Below, piece after piece: positions 8,252-18,197 of a stretch of DNA of 34,826 nt. The notes below the pieces were generated by a model. The model was not told the DNA's origin, searched no databases, and was given only the letters and a program-made list of their open reading frames with translations. This DNA comes from Gemmatimonadota bacterium (GTDB lineage: Bacteria; Gemmatimonadota; Gemmatimonadetes; Gemmatimonadales; GWC2-71-9), in NCBI GenBank assembly GCA_016209985.1, contig JACQVB010000188.1, positions 1 to 34,826 of the forward strand, in the 5' to 3' direction. Positions within the stretch are counted from its first letter, which is position 1, and each line of letters opens with the position of its first letter. The translations under genes and the position numbers were made by a program.

Positions 8252-9382
8252 ATGCCCAAAAAACCAGGTCCGTATCTGCGGGGACCGCGCATTCAACCGG
8301 TCGCGATCAAAGGGAGCGAGGAGGCGGCCGATCTCATCGACGGGGCGTTCCTCGCGTATAATGCGGGGCGCCTGCGGGAAGCCTGCCGCCTGTTCGTGGA
8401 CAAGATGCTCGCCGATGACGTGACCGTAGGCATGAGTCTCACCGGCGCGATGACTCCCGCGGGCCTCGGCATCTCTACGCTGATCCCCCTGATGGAAGCC
8501 GGTTTCATCGATTGGATCGTCTCCACCGGTGCCAACCTCTACCATGATGCTCACTTCGGTCTGGGATTGGCCATGCATCGCGGCACGCCGTTCGCCAACG
8601 ACGTCGACCTCCGCGAGCAGGGCGTCGTTCGCATTTATGACATCTTCTTCGATTACCGGATTCTGCTTCAGACCGACCGCTTCATCCGCGAGGTGTCGGC
8701 ACGAGACGAGTTCCAGCGGCCCATGTCCACGGCGGAATACCACTACCTGCTCGGTGGCTACGTCCGCGAGCGGGAGCGGGCGCTCAAGATCGAGCGGCAA
8801 TCGGTACTCTCGGCCGCGCACGAATACGGGGTCCCCCTGTATACCTCGTCGCCCGGCGATTCATCGATCGGCATGAATGTCGCCGAACAGGCGCTGCAGG
8901 GCAGCAAGTTGCGTTTCGACGTCTCCGCCGACGTGAATGAAACGGCGGCGATTGTCCTGGGCGGCAAGCGTGCAGGCAAGAGCGCCGTACTGATCGTGGG
9001 GGGTGGCAGTCCCAAGAACTTCGTTCTCCAGACGGAGCCGCAAATCCAGGAAGTGCTGGGAATAGATGAAAAGGGACACGACTACTTCCTTCAGATCACC
9101 GACGCCCGTGCGGATACCGGCGGTCTTTCTGGGGCTACGCCGGGCGAGGCGGTGAGCTGGGGCAAGGTAGACCCCGACAAGCTTCCCGACGCGGTCGTTT
9201 GCTACACCGACTCCACGATCGCGTTGCCCCTTCTCGCTTCCTACGCGCTTACCCGCCGGAAGCCACGCGAACGCAAACGACTCTATCAGCGCAGGGCCGA
9301 ATTGATGCGTGGGCTGGACCAATCCTACCGGTCCGCTCTCGCCCTCCGGGATCAGCGCGCCACGGAGTCGGCCGAATCGTAG
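8252..9382 (+). CDS. Deoxyhypusine synthase family protein (bacterial DHS-like; DHS/homospermidine synthase superfamily)
   Basis: [70 protein letters not shown] with the conserved catalytic-Lys motif. ATG at 8252. Confidence 0.9.
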   Translation: MPKKPGPYLRGPRIQPVAIKGSEEAADLIDGAFLAYNAGRLREACRLFVDKMLADDVTVGMSLTGAMTPAGLGISTLIPLMEAGFIDWIVSTGANLYHDAHFGLGLAMHRGTPFANDVDLREQGVVRIYDIFFDYRILLQTDRFIREVSARDEFQRPMSTAEYHYLLGGYVRERERALKIERQSVLSAAHEYGVPLYTSSPGDSSIGMNVAEQALQGSKLRFDVSADVNETAAIVLGGKRAGKSAVLIVGGGSPKNFVLQTEPQIQEVLGIDEKGHDYFLQITDARADTGGLSGATPGEAVSWGKVDPDKLPDAVVCYTDSTIALPLLASYALTRRKPRERKRLYQRRAELMRGLDQSYRSALALRDQRATESAES

Positions 9383-9405
9383 GCGCAGGGCGCGGTGCGC
9401 GGCCC

Positions 9406-11091
9406 TCAGATCACGGTCGGTGTCTTTCCGAGCTTCTCCCGCAGCTCCGTGCGGAACGAGGCCCCGCGTCGCACTTCGTCGAGATAGGCGGCCAGCTCGC
9501 TGGCCTTCCGAATTCCGTCCCACCCCAGTTCCGCCGCGGCGAGATCAACCACGGTTGCCGCTTCTGCGGCAGCGTGCCCGGTGACCTCGTAAAAGAGATG
9601 GGTTCGCCGCACCAGGAGGTCTGCCAGGGTGATCGCCATTTCGCGGCGAATCGCGTGTACCAGTTCGGCACGGATTGCCGGGTATCCCGGAACAATCGGA
9701 GCTGCAAGGTGCGCGTCGGATCGCGCGAGGCGCAGAATTGCCGGGGCCTCGGAACCGTAGGAGCGGGCGAGGCGCTCGGCGAGCTCATGCGAGATGCCGT
9801 CTCGCTCGGCGTCCTGAACGACTACTTCCAGGTCCGCTACTTCCCCACCCGGCAGCGGTTCACGATGGGTTCGGCAAGGAACGCGTCGCGGGCGCCCATC
9901 CGCTCGATTCAATCGATCGAGCACGATGTTCACCGTCTCCTCGGCCATGGAGCGATAGGTGGTGAGCTTCCCGCCGAGAACGGAGATGAGACCGGTCCGG
10001 CTGATTTCGATGCGATGCTCACGGGATACGGCGCTGGGCAGCCGCGGATCCGCGGGACGGAGCAGCGGCCGGAGACCGGCCCAGGCAGAAAGGACGTCTT
10101 CGGGCTGCAATCGTGCGTGCGGAAAATAGGCGTTCGCCGAACGCAACAGGTACACCACATCGTTTGCATCGGCCGCCACGTTTTCCGGGTCGCGATCCCA
10201 GTCGGTATCGGTAGTCCCGATGTACGAGAGATCACCCCAGGGGACGACGAACATGACGCGGCCGTCGATCGGGGAGGTGAGCGTCAGGGCTTCCTGGTTT
10301 CCCAGGCGCTCACGCGGGACGACGATGTGGGTTCCCTTGGTCCGTCGTAGGACCGGAGGCTCCCCTGCGAGTGCCCGAATCGCGTCGGACCAGGGCCCCG
10401 TCGCGTTGACCACCACGCGGGCGCGAATGTTGAAGGATCCGCCACCGATCACATCGGTCACCCGGCCGCCCCGGACTTGTCCGTCGGCGAGCTCGAAGTG
10501 ATCCAGCCCGGTGTAGTTGGCGACGAGCGCTCCGTACGCCCGCGCGGACCGGGCATTGGCGAGAGCGAGGCGGGCGTCGTCGCATTGAGCATCGAAGTAG
10601 CGAGCGCCGCCGGTCAGCCCCCGCTCGCGCAGGCCCGGCTCGGAGCGCAAGAGCGCGCGCTTGCCCAGCATGCGGTGCGGTTTCACATTCCGGAACAGCG
10701 CCAGGGCGTCATACAGCCACAGGCCCGCGGCCAGTTTCCAGCGGGAGATCCGGCCGCCGTGGTAGACCGGAAAGAGGAAGGAGCGTGGCCAGACGAGGTG
10801 CGGCGCGATCCGCAGCAGGACCCGCCGCTCTCGCGAGGCCTCGAACACGAGCCTCCAGTCATAGAGCTCGAGATAGCGCAGGCCGCCGTGGATCAGGCGT
10901 GACGAGCGGCTGCTCGTGCCCGAGCCGAAATCACCTTTGTCGATGAGCGCCGTGCGGATGCCGCGCATCGCCGCGTCCCGGGCGATGCCCGCCCCCGTGC
11001 TGCCCGCGCCGATCACCAAGAGGTCCACCGGTTCTCGCGCCATGGCGGCGAGATCGTGGCCCCGGCTAGCTTGGGAGAAGGGAGCGTCCAT
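9406..11091 (-). CDS. glpD: Glycerol-3-phosphate dehydrogenase (FAD-dependent)
   Basis: LLVIGAGSTGAGIARDAAMRGIRTALIDKGDFGSGTSSRSSRLIHGGLRYLE; YFDAQCDDARL; LTSPIDGRVMFVVPWGDLSYIGTTDTD. Confidence 0.95.
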   Translation of the reverse strand: MDAPFSQASRGHDLAAMAREPVDLLVIGAGSTGAGIARDAAMRGIRTALIDKGDFGSGTSSRSSRLIHGGLRYLELYDWRLVFEASRERRVLLRIAPHLVWPRSFLFPVYHGGRISRWKLAAGLWLYDALALFRNVKPHRMLGKRALLRSEPGLRERGLTGGARYFDAQCDDARLALANARSARAYGALVANYTGLDHFELADGQVRGGRVTDVIGGGSFNIRARVVVNATGPWSDAIRALAGEPPVLRRTKGTHIVVPRERLGNQEALTLTSPIDGRVMFVVPWGDLSYIGTTDTDWDRDPENVAADANDVVYLLRSANAYFPHARLQPEDVLSAWAGLRPLLRPADPRLPSAVSREHRIEISRTGLISVLGGKLTTYRSMAEETVNIVLDRLNRADGRPRRVPCRTHREPLPGGEVADLEVVVQDAERDGISHELAERLARSYGSEAPAILRLARSDAHLAAPIVPGYPAIRAELVHAIRREMAITLADLLVRRTHLFYEVTGHAAAEAATVVDLAAAELGWDGIRKASELAAYLDEVRRGASFRTELREKLGKTPTVI

Positions 11092-11094
11092 CGG

Positions 11095-11640
11095 GTGTTG
11101 TTCTCAGCGCCGACCGTCGAGCGGCCAAGCAGCTGGTTCACCTGGCATGCGGCCCTGATTGGGCCGGGGACGCGTGTCCTCGATCTCGCCTGTGGGGCCG
11201 GCCGTCATGCGATCGCGGCCGCCGAGCTCGGTGCGCGGGTTACTGCCGTGGATAGCGACGCCGGGCGCCTGCGCCATGCCCGTCGCGCGGCACAGCATCG
11301 CCGCCTGTCCGTCGAATGGATTGAGGCTGATCTCGCTCATCATCCGGTTCCCGAGCGCGGGTTCGATCTCGTGATGATCTTCAATTATCTGGATCGTCGC
11401 CGCATGCCGGATTTTACGAGTGCCGTCGCGCGGGGTGGGTACCTCATGGTCGAGACCTTTCTCGAAAGCCAGCGGCAGCTCGGATGGGGGCCGACCTCGG
11501 GAGATCATCTCCTGCGATCGGGTGAGTTACCGGCGCTCTTCGCGCCGCTGGAAATGATCGCGGCCCGCGAAGCGCTGGATTTCTTCGATGGGCGGCCCAT
11601 GGCAATCGCCAGCGCTCTGGCCCAGCGGATCGGAGAATGA
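11095..11640 (+). CDS. Class I SAM-dependent methyltransferase
   Basis: VLDLACGAGRHAIAAAELGARVTAVDSDAGRL (motif I). ORF opens at 11056; GTG 11095 or TTG 11098 is likelier because it avoids overlapping divergent glpD. Confidence 0.8.
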   Translation: MLFSAPTVERPSSWFTWHAALIGPGTRVLDLACGAGRHAIAAAELGARVTAVDSDAGRLRHARRAAQHRRLSVEWIEADLAHHPVPERGFDLVMIFNYLDRRRMPDFTSAVARGGYLMVETFLESQRQLGWGPTSGDHLLRSGELPALFAPLEMIAAREALDFFDGRPMAIASALAQRIGE

Positions 11641-11683
11641 TGCGGGGCCGGCGGGGAAGGCCACAAGTGGCCAAGGGAGGCAC

Positions 11684-12943
11684 ATGATTCAGGTGGGAGA
11701 ACGGCGGGTTGCCGTCATCGCCGGCTGCCGGACCCCGTTTTGCAGGGCCGGGACCCTATTCCGAGATGCCCGCGCGGTCGACCTGGCCCGGTTGGCTGCG
11801 CGAGAGCTTCTCCATCGTACCAATCTCGATGGTCACGCCGTCGACGAAGTCATCATGGGGCAGGTGGTGCCCTCGGCACTGGTTCCCAACATCGCTCGCG
11901 AAGTCAGCCTGCTCCCGCAGTTCCCGAGAGAAATCCCCGCCCATTCGTTGAATCGCGCGTGCGCTTCGGCGACGCAGGCCATCGCGGCGGGCCACGACCA
12001 GATCGCGCTGGGGCACGCCGAAGTGATCTTTGCCGGGGGCGCCGAGGTGCTCTCGGATATTCCGATTCTCGCCTCCCGTCGGCTGGCGCGCATCCTGGTC
12101 GAAGCCAGCAAGGCGAAGGGCGTAGGCCAGAAGCTGGCGGCGCTCGCGCGGGTCCGCCCCCGCGACTTGTTGCCGGTCTCTCCCGCGATCGCGGAGCCCT
12201 CGACCGGCGAATCGATGGGCCAGTCCGCCGAGAAGATGGCCAAGGAAAATCACATTAGTCGCGACGCCCAGGATCGCTGGGCCTTCCGGAGTCACAAACT
12301 TGCCGCCCAGGGCACGGCCGATGGCAGACTGACCGCGGAGATCGCGCCCTACTTCCCCGAACGTCCGGGCGACGATCCGGTGAGCCAGGACAACGGAATC
12401 CGCGCCGATACGTCGCTTGAACAGATGGCAAAGCTGGGTCCGGTGTTCGACCGCAAGTACGGTACCGTGACCGCGGCGAACGCGTCGCCACTCACCGATG
12501 GAGCCGGCGTCGTACTTCTCATGAGCGAATCTGCGGCCCGGACGCTCGGCTATCCGCCGTTGACCTTCATTCGCTCGTACGCGGTGGCCGCCGTCGATCC
12601 CGGCTGGCAACTGCTCCAGGGGCCGGTTCGCGCGGTCCCACTGGCGCTCGAGCGGGCCGGCATTGCGTGGCGGGATCTCGGGTTGATCGAGATGCACGAG
12701 GCCTTCGCGTCCCAGGTGCTCTCGAATCTGCAGGGATTTGCCGAAAAGGGATGGGAGATCAATGAGGACATCATCAACGTGATGGGCGGCTCGATCGCCA
12801 TCGGGCATCCTTTTGGCGCCACCGGCGCGCGGTTGGTGACCACGCTCTCCAATGAAATGGTCAGGCGTGACGTGCAGTTCGGGCTGGTGTCGGTATGTGC
12901 CCAGGGCGGAATGGCGTTCGCCATGGTGCTCGAGCGGCGTTGA
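11684..12943 (+). CDS. fadI: Acetyl-CoA C-acyltransferase (thiolase, FadI-like)
   Basis: RTPFCRAGTLFRDA; SLNRACASATQAIAAG (nucleophile Cys); NVMGGSIAIGHPFGATGARLV; SVCAQGGMAFAMVLER. Confidence 0.93.
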   Translation: MIQVGERRVAVIAGCRTPFCRAGTLFRDARAVDLARLAARELLHRTNLDGHAVDEVIMGQVVPSALVPNIAREVSLLPQFPREIPAHSLNRACASATQAIAAGHDQIALGHAEVIFAGGAEVLSDIPILASRRLARILVEASKAKGVGQKLAALARVRPRDLLPVSPAIAEPSTGESMGQSAEKMAKENHISRDAQDRWAFRSHKLAAQGTADGRLTAEIAPYFPERPGDDPVSQDNGIRADTSLEQMAKLGPVFDRKYGTVTAANASPLTDGAGVVLLMSESAARTLGYPPLTFIRSYAVAAVDPGWQLLQGPVRAVPLALERAGIAWRDLGLIEMHEAFASQVLSNLQGFAEKGWEINEDIINVMGGSIAIGHPFGATGARLVTTLSNEMVRRDVQFGLVSVCAQGGMAFAMVLERR

Positions 12944-12947
12944 ATCC

Positions 12948-15077
12948 ATGAGCGCCTTCGAAACAACGGTCATCGGCGGGATCGCCCGCGTGGCGTTCAA
13001 TCTTCCAGGCGAGCCGGTGAACAAGATCACCGCCGCGGTACGGAGCGAGCTCGAGCAAGTGATCAGCATGCTGCGCTCCAGTGGCGATGTTCGGGCGGCC
13101 GTCCTGATATCCGGAAAACCGGACACGTTCATCGCCGGCGCCGACATCGAAGAGTTCGTCGCTCTGCAAACGCGCGCGCAGGCCGAGGCGCTGGTTCGCG
13201 CGGGTCAGGCGCTGATCAATCGCCTCGAGGGGACGGGCAAACCGGTCGTGGCGGCCATCCATGGCGCTTGCCTTGGAGGAGGTTTCGAGGCGGCGCTGGC
13301 CTGCACGTATCGAGTCGCCACCGACCATTCCAAGACGGTCATCGGATTGCCGGAAGTACAGCTGGGGATCATTCCTGCCGCTGGCGGCTGCCAGCGACTG
13401 CCGCGACTCATCGGTGCGCGTGCGGCCCTGGACATCATCCTGGCCGGGAAAACGGTGCCTGCCTCCCGGGCGTTCCGCCTGGGGATGGTGGACGAGCTGG
13501 TCCATCCCGCGATTCTCGAATCGGTCGCAATGGGCGCGGCGCGGCGACTGGCCGACGGATGGAAACCCAAGCGGCGGGGTCGGGGGATCGCGGGCGCATT
13601 GCTGGACGGGAACAGTGTGGGACGCGCAGTCGTTTTCTCCGCCGCTCGGAAACAGTTGCGCGCCCGCACCCACGGCCATTATCCCGCTCCACCCGCAGCG
13701 TTGGATGCCGTCGAGGTCGGGCTCCGTTACGGAATACGTGAAGGGCTCGATCGGGAGGCGCGATCGTTCGGCGAGCTCGCCGTAGGCGAGGTCTCGCGGA
13801 ATCTGGTTCAGATTTTTTTTGCTACTACCGCGCTCAAGAAGGATCCGGGCATCGAAGGACCGGCGCCTGAGCCCGCTTCGGTATCACGGGTCGTCGTCGT
13901 AGGGGCCGGCTTCATGGGCGCTGCGATAGGCGCGGTGGCGGTGACCCAGGCTCGTGCCGACGTGAGACTCAAGGATACCGACCTCAACCGTGTGGCCCGC
14001 GGGCTCGACGCCGCCCGGCGCGTGGTGCGCGATCGCCTGACCCGGAGACGAATCACCCGTTTTGAGCACGAGCGTCTGCAGGCCTTGCTATCCGGTGGGG
14101 TCGATTGGTCCGGATTCGGCGGCGCCAACCTCGTCATCGAAGCCGTCTTCGAGGATCTGGCAGTGAAGCAGCAGGTGTTCCGGGAAATTGAGTCTCACAC
14201 CAGTCCGAAATGCATTCTCGCATCGAACACCAGCACCATCCCGATCGGGCGGATCGCGGAGGCGCTCGCGCGGCCGGAGCGGGTGCTCGGCATGCATTTT
14301 TTCTCGCCCGTCGATCGTATGCCGCTGCTGGAAGTAATCGTTACCGGACGCACCGACCCGGCTGTCGTCGTGACCGCGGTCGCCTTTGGCCGGCGGATGG
14401 GCAAGACTGTCGTCGTGGTGAGCGATCGTCCGGGGTTCTGGGTCAATCGGATTCTCGGGCCTTACCTCAACGAAGCCGGTCGCCTGGTGGCCGAGGGCGT
14501 GGCGGTGGAAACGGTGGATCGGGTGGCGGTCAACTTCGGTTTTCCCGTAGGGCCGATCGCACTGATGGATGAGATCGGTCTGGATGTGATCCAGCACGCC
14601 GCCGGCGTAATGCATGACGCATTCGGTGAGCGACTCGCCCCGCTTGCCGGCATCCAGCGCCTGGTACAGGAAAAGCGGCTCGGCCGGAAGTCCGGTCGCG
14701 GCTTCTATGTCTACCAGGGCGGCAAGAAACGCGGACCGGATCCCATCGCGGTGGCACTTCTCGGTGCAACCGGGGATGCCAAGCTTTCGGAGACCGAGGT
14801 CGAACGCCGGCTGGTTCTACCGCTCCTGAACGAAGCCGCCATGGCCCTTGATGAGGGGGTCGTCCGTTCGCCGCGCGATGGAGACGTGGCCGCGGTGTTC
14901 GGGTTCGGGTTTCCGCCTTTCCGCGGCGGCCCCCTCCGCTACGCCGACCGCTTGACCGCGCGACGACTGGTGCAAGATCTGCAAGCGCTCCAGAGCGAGC
15001 AGGGCGAGCGGTTCGCTCCGGCGGAACGGCTCCGGCGCATGGCGGCGTCAGGCGAGGCGTTCTACTCACGGCCATGA
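12948..15077 (+). CDS. fadJ: Bifunctional enoyl-CoA hydratase / 3-hydroxyacyl-CoA dehydrogenase (FadJ-like)
   Basis: Hydratase domain AIHGACLGGGFEAALACTYRVAT...GLPEVQLGIIPAAGGCQRLPRLIG; NAD-binding VVVGAGFMGAAIGAV; LASNTSTIPIGRIAEALARPERVLGMHFFSPVDRMPLLEVI. ATG at 12948. Confidence 0.95.
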   Translation: MSAFETTVIGGIARVAFNLPGEPVNKITAAVRSELEQVISMLRSSGDVRAAVLISGKPDTFIAGADIEEFVALQTRAQAEALVRAGQALINRLEGTGKPVVAAIHGACLGGGFEAALACTYRVATDHSKTVIGLPEVQLGIIPAAGGCQRLPRLIGARAALDIILAGKTVPASRAFRLGMVDELVHPAILESVAMGAARRLADGWKPKRRGRGIAGALLDGNSVGRAVVFSAARKQLRARTHGHYPAPPAALDAVEVGLRYGIREGLDREARSFGELAVGEVSRNLVQIFFATTALKKDPGIEGPAPEPASVSRVVVVGAGFMGAAIGAVAVTQARADVRLKDTDLNRVARGLDAARRVVRDRLTRRRITRFEHERLQALLSGGVDWSGFGGANLVIEAVFEDLAVKQQVFREIESHTSPKCILASNTSTIPIGRIAEALARPERVLGMHFFSPVDRMPLLEVIVTGRTDPAVVVTAVAFGRRMGKTVVVVSDRPGFWVNRILGPYLNEAGRLVAEGVAVETVDRVAVNFGFPVGPIALMDEIGLDVIQHAAGVMHDAFGERLAPLAGIQRLVQEKRLGRKSGRGFYVYQGGKKRGPDPIAVALLGATGDAKLSETEVERRLVLPLLNEAAMALDEGVVRSPRDGDVAAVFGFGFPPFRGGPLRYADRLTARRLVQDLQALQSEQGERFAPAERLRRMAASGEAFYSRP

Positions 15078-15397
15078 ACGATGACTCGACTCTCGGTGGC
15101 TACTTCGAAACGCACCAACGGCCACCGGCGTTCGAAGGCACCGACGGACGAGCCTACTCGGTCGCGGTGTACGTCGAGGAAACCGACAGCCCCGGGGGGG
15201 GCTTTGGCGCGGCGCTGCTGTTTGTCCGGTGGACCACTGCCGGAACCGAGCCCGAAGGGCATCTGGAGACCGAGTATCTGGCTTTCGGCAACACCCCGGT
15301 AGAAGCGGAGCAACGGATTCGGGCTCTTACCCTTCATCAAGTGAAAGAACAACTGGACCGCGTCGTTGCGGGCGCCGAAAACCGGCGAGCATGGTGA
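15074..15397 (+). CDS. Hypothetical protein (107 aa)
   Basis: Complete ORF whose ATG overlaps the fadJ stop (ATGA); its end overlaps the rsgA start. Confidence 0.7.
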   Translation: MNDDSTLGGYFETHQRPPAFEGTDGRAYSVAVYVEETDSPGGGFGAALLFVRWTTAGTEPEGHLETEYLAFGNTPVEAEQRIRALTLHQVKEQLDRVVAGAENRRAW

Positions 15398-16305
15398 GAA
15401 CTCGCGAAGGAACCGTCCTGTCCCGCGCGGGGGGGCGATACCGGGTCTACGACCACGGCGAGACGTTGCTGGCGTCGCTACGCGGTCGCATGAAACAGGA
15501 GTCGGGTGAGCGGATATTGGTTGGCGACCGCGTCGTGATCCAGGAGCACGATCAGGGGGCGACCATCGAGGCGATACTGCCACGCCGATCTTTGCTTCGG
15601 CGTCGACGTCCCGGGCGAATAGGAACCGCGCCCCGTCCGGTTGCGGCGAATGTCGATCAGGTAATCGTCGTCGGGTCGGTGGGCCGGCCAGATTGGGATC
15701 CTCATTTGATGGACCGGTTTATCGCGGTAGCCGAGGCCAGCGGCCTCCCGGCGGTAGTGGTGCTCAACAAGGCGGATCTGGCCCCGGATGCTTCATCATC
15801 GTTGGATGCGTACCGGGCGGCTGGCTACCCGACGCTGGTGACGAGCGTGGTCCAGCAGCTCGGCTTGGATGCGTTGCGTTTCCTGCTTTCGGGGCGGGTC
15901 TCGCTCTTTGCCGGCTCCAGCGGCGTCGGCAAGTCGAGCCTCCTTAACCTGCTGGAGCCGACCTTGAAGTTGCGAACCGGCCAGGTGAGCGAGCGCGCCG
16001 GGACCGGACGCCAGACCACCGTCTCCGCCGAAATGCATCCGATTGCCGACGGCGGATTTGTCGTCGACACGCCCGGACTTCGAGACATCGGTTTGTGGGG
16101 GGTCTCGCCCGCGGACGTCGCAGGGGCGTTTCCCGAGATTCGTAGGCTGGGCGCGCAGTGCCAGTTCGCCGATTGTCGACACCTGTCCGAGCCGGGATGT
16201 GCCGTGATCGAATCCGTCGAGCGTGGGGAATTGCACGAAGGCCGGCTGGATTCGTATCGGCGCTTACTGGAAGAGACTACGTCCGCCGCCCGGTCCAGGG
16301 GGTAG
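15391..16305 (+). CDS. rsgA: Ribosome small subunit-dependent GTPase A
   Basis: Circularly permuted GTPase: NKADL, GSSGVGKSSLLN, DTPGLRDIG; Zn motif CQFADCRHLSEPGC. ATG at 15391. Confidence 0.95.
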   Translation: MVRTREGTVLSRAGGRYRVYDHGETLLASLRGRMKQESGERILVGDRVVIQEHDQGATIEAILPRRSLLRRRRPGRIGTAPRPVAANVDQVIVVGSVGRPDWDPHLMDRFIAVAEASGLPAVVVLNKADLAPDASSSLDAYRAAGYPTLVTSVVQQLGLDALRFLLSGRVSLFAGSSGVGKSSLLNLLEPTLKLRTGQVSERAGTGRQTTVSAEMHPIADGGFVVDTPGLRDIGLWGVSPADVAGAFPEIRRLGAQCQFADCRHLSEPGCAVIESVERGELHEGRLDSYRRLLEETTSAARSRG

Positions 16306-16374
16306 TCATCCCGCCAGCTTGCCGCATCTCACGGGATCAGGCAATTTGAGGGTCATGCCACAGCGGAGGAGCAC

Positions 16375-17865
16375 GTGAAGTCGCCATTAACCGGAGTCTC
16401 GCGGATGCCGGCCGCTGGGGTCGCCCTCCTGCTGAGCCTCAGCATCGCCGCTCCAGGAGCGGCACAAAGCAACGAGGTCAAGACCCGCATCACCGCGGTC
16501 GAGGCGGGTCTGGTTCCGATCATTGGTGTCGCCGGGCGCTACGCGCCGATGTCGATTCAGGAGCGCATGGCGTATTACGGCGTTCCCGGAGTGAGCATCG
16601 CCGTCATCAACAACTACCATATCGAGTGGGCCAAGGGATACGGAGTGCAGGAGGCCGATCGGAAAACGCCGACTGATACCAACACGATGTTCCAGGCGGC
16701 CTCGGTCTCCAAACCGATCAGCTCTCTTGCGGCCCTCTCGTTGGTGCAGCGCGGTCGGTTCGATCTCGATCAGGACGCGAATCAGGTCCTTACTTCGTGG
16801 AAGATCCCCAGGAGCGATTCGATCGAGAACTTCCTGGTCACGCTGAGAGGGCTGCTGAGTCATACCTCGGGCCTTACGCCGACCGGCTACAACGGATACG
16901 AGCAGGGCACCAAGGTGCCTACCCTTATTCAGGTGTTGAACGGGGAACGTCCGGCCAATACCACCCCGATATCGGTCGACGAGCTGCACGGACAGGGATT
17001 TCACTATTCCGGGGGCGGCTACACCATCCTGCAACAGATGATCCTGGACGCGACCCGCACGAGATTTCCCGACTTCATGCAAGAGACCGTGCTGACCCCC
17101 TTGGAAATGACGCACAGCACCTACGAGCAGCCCCTACCCAAGCGGTTGCGCAAGCACGCAGCGAGCGGTCATCGAAGCAGCGGCCGGCCGTTGCGGGGAA
17201 AGTGGCACGTCTATCCCGAAATGGCCGCGGCCGGGTTGTGGACCACGCCAGGCGACCTGGCGCGGTTTGCTATAGAGATCCAGCTGGCGGCCGCCGGGCG
17301 CTCTAGCAAGGTGATACCGCAACCGCTCGCGATCGAGATGCTGACTCCCCAGCGCGGCGGCCCGGTGGGCCTGGGCCTGTTCCTCCGCGGCAGCGGTGGG
17401 GCGATCCGGTTTGGACATTCCGGCGCCAATGAGGGATTCCGATCCGAATTCGTGGCGTTCGTACACCGTGGGCAGGGTGCGATCGTGATGACCAATTCGG
17501 ATACCGGCGGCGGGTTGCTGAGCGAAATCATCAATTCAGTTGCCGCGGTTTACGGCTGGCCCGACTACGCCAGCGACCCCAAGCCGTTGGCGCAACTCGA
17601 TCCCAGGCTCTACGACCGCTACGTCGGAGAGTACGAAGTGGGACCGAATCAGGTCTTTTCCGTGACCCGTGAAGGGGATCGCCTGTTCATTCAAACCCCG
17701 GATCACGCGAAGGCACCCGTCTTTCTCGAGTCGGAAACGGATTTCTTCCTCACCATGGCCGACGAGCGTATCGGGTTCCTGGTCGACGGAGTGGGGGGAG
17801 TGACAGGCCTGGTGTTGAGACGTGGAGGCGCCGAGATGCGCGCGGTGAAGAAGCGCACCTCGTGA
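16375..17865 (+). CDS. Secreted serine hydrolase, beta-lactamase/class C PBP family
   Basis: Signal peptide; SxxK as ASVSKPISSLAALSLV; LLSHTSGL; YSGGGYTILQQM; RFGHSGANEGFRS; C-terminal lipocalin-like tail. Confidence 0.9.
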   Translation: MKSPLTGVSRMPAAGVALLLSLSIAAPGAAQSNEVKTRITAVEAGLVPIIGVAGRYAPMSIQERMAYYGVPGVSIAVINNYHIEWAKGYGVQEADRKTPTDTNTMFQAASVSKPISSLAALSLVQRGRFDLDQDANQVLTSWKIPRSDSIENFLVTLRGLLSHTSGLTPTGYNGYEQGTKVPTLIQVLNGERPANTTPISVDELHGQGFHYSGGGYTILQQMILDATRTRFPDFMQETVLTPLEMTHSTYEQPLPKRLRKHAASGHRSSGRPLRGKWHVYPEMAAAGLWTTPGDLARFAIEIQLAAAGRSSKVIPQPLAIEMLTPQRGGPVGLGLFLRGSGGAIRFGHSGANEGFRSEFVAFVHRGQGAIVMTNSDTGGGLLSEIINSVAAVYGWPDYASDPKPLAQLDPRLYDRYVGEYEVGPNQVFSVTREGDRLFIQTPDHAKAPVFLESETDFFLTMADERIGFLVDGVGGVTGLVLRRGGAEMRAVKKRTS

Positions 17866-17867
17866 GG

Positions 17868-18197
17868 TCAGGCGATGCGGGCGCCGTTTTCCACCGCCCG
17901 TTCCGGCTGAAGCAGGACGACGGCGCCTTCCGGCAGCATCGCGCCTAGGACCAGCACCTCGGATACGAAATCCGCCACCTGGCGTGGCGGGAAGTTGAGG
18001 ACCGCTACCACCTGTCTTCCCACAAGCTGGGCAGGCTGGTAGAGCTTGGACAACTGTGCGCTGGACTGCTTGACGCCTTCCGAACCGAAATCGATCTCCA
18101 GCTGAAAGGAAGGCTTCCTGGCGGTTGGGTGGACCCGGGCGGAACGCACGGTTCCGATCCGAATGTCGAATTCCTGAAACTGATCGAAGGTAGGCAT
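17868..18197 (-). CDS. csaA: tRNA-binding-domain protein, CsaA-like
   Basis: FDIRIGTVRSARVHPTARKPSFQLEIDFG...GRQVVAVLNFPPRQVADFVSEVLVLGA. Confidence 0.9.
   Translation of the reverse strand: MPTFDQFQEFDIRIGTVRSARVHPTARKPSFQLEIDFGSEGVKQSSAQLSKLYQPAQLVGRQVVAVLNFPPRQVADFVSEVLVLGAMLPEGAVVLLQPERAVENGARIA

Noticed and set aside
9199-10350. 383-aa plus-strand ORF
   Set aside because: Overlaps the DHS-like 3' end and is antisense to glpD; low-complexity high-GC shadow.
11756-13147. 463-aa minus-strand ORF
   Set aside because: Antisense shadow of fadI/fadJ; no recognisable motifs.
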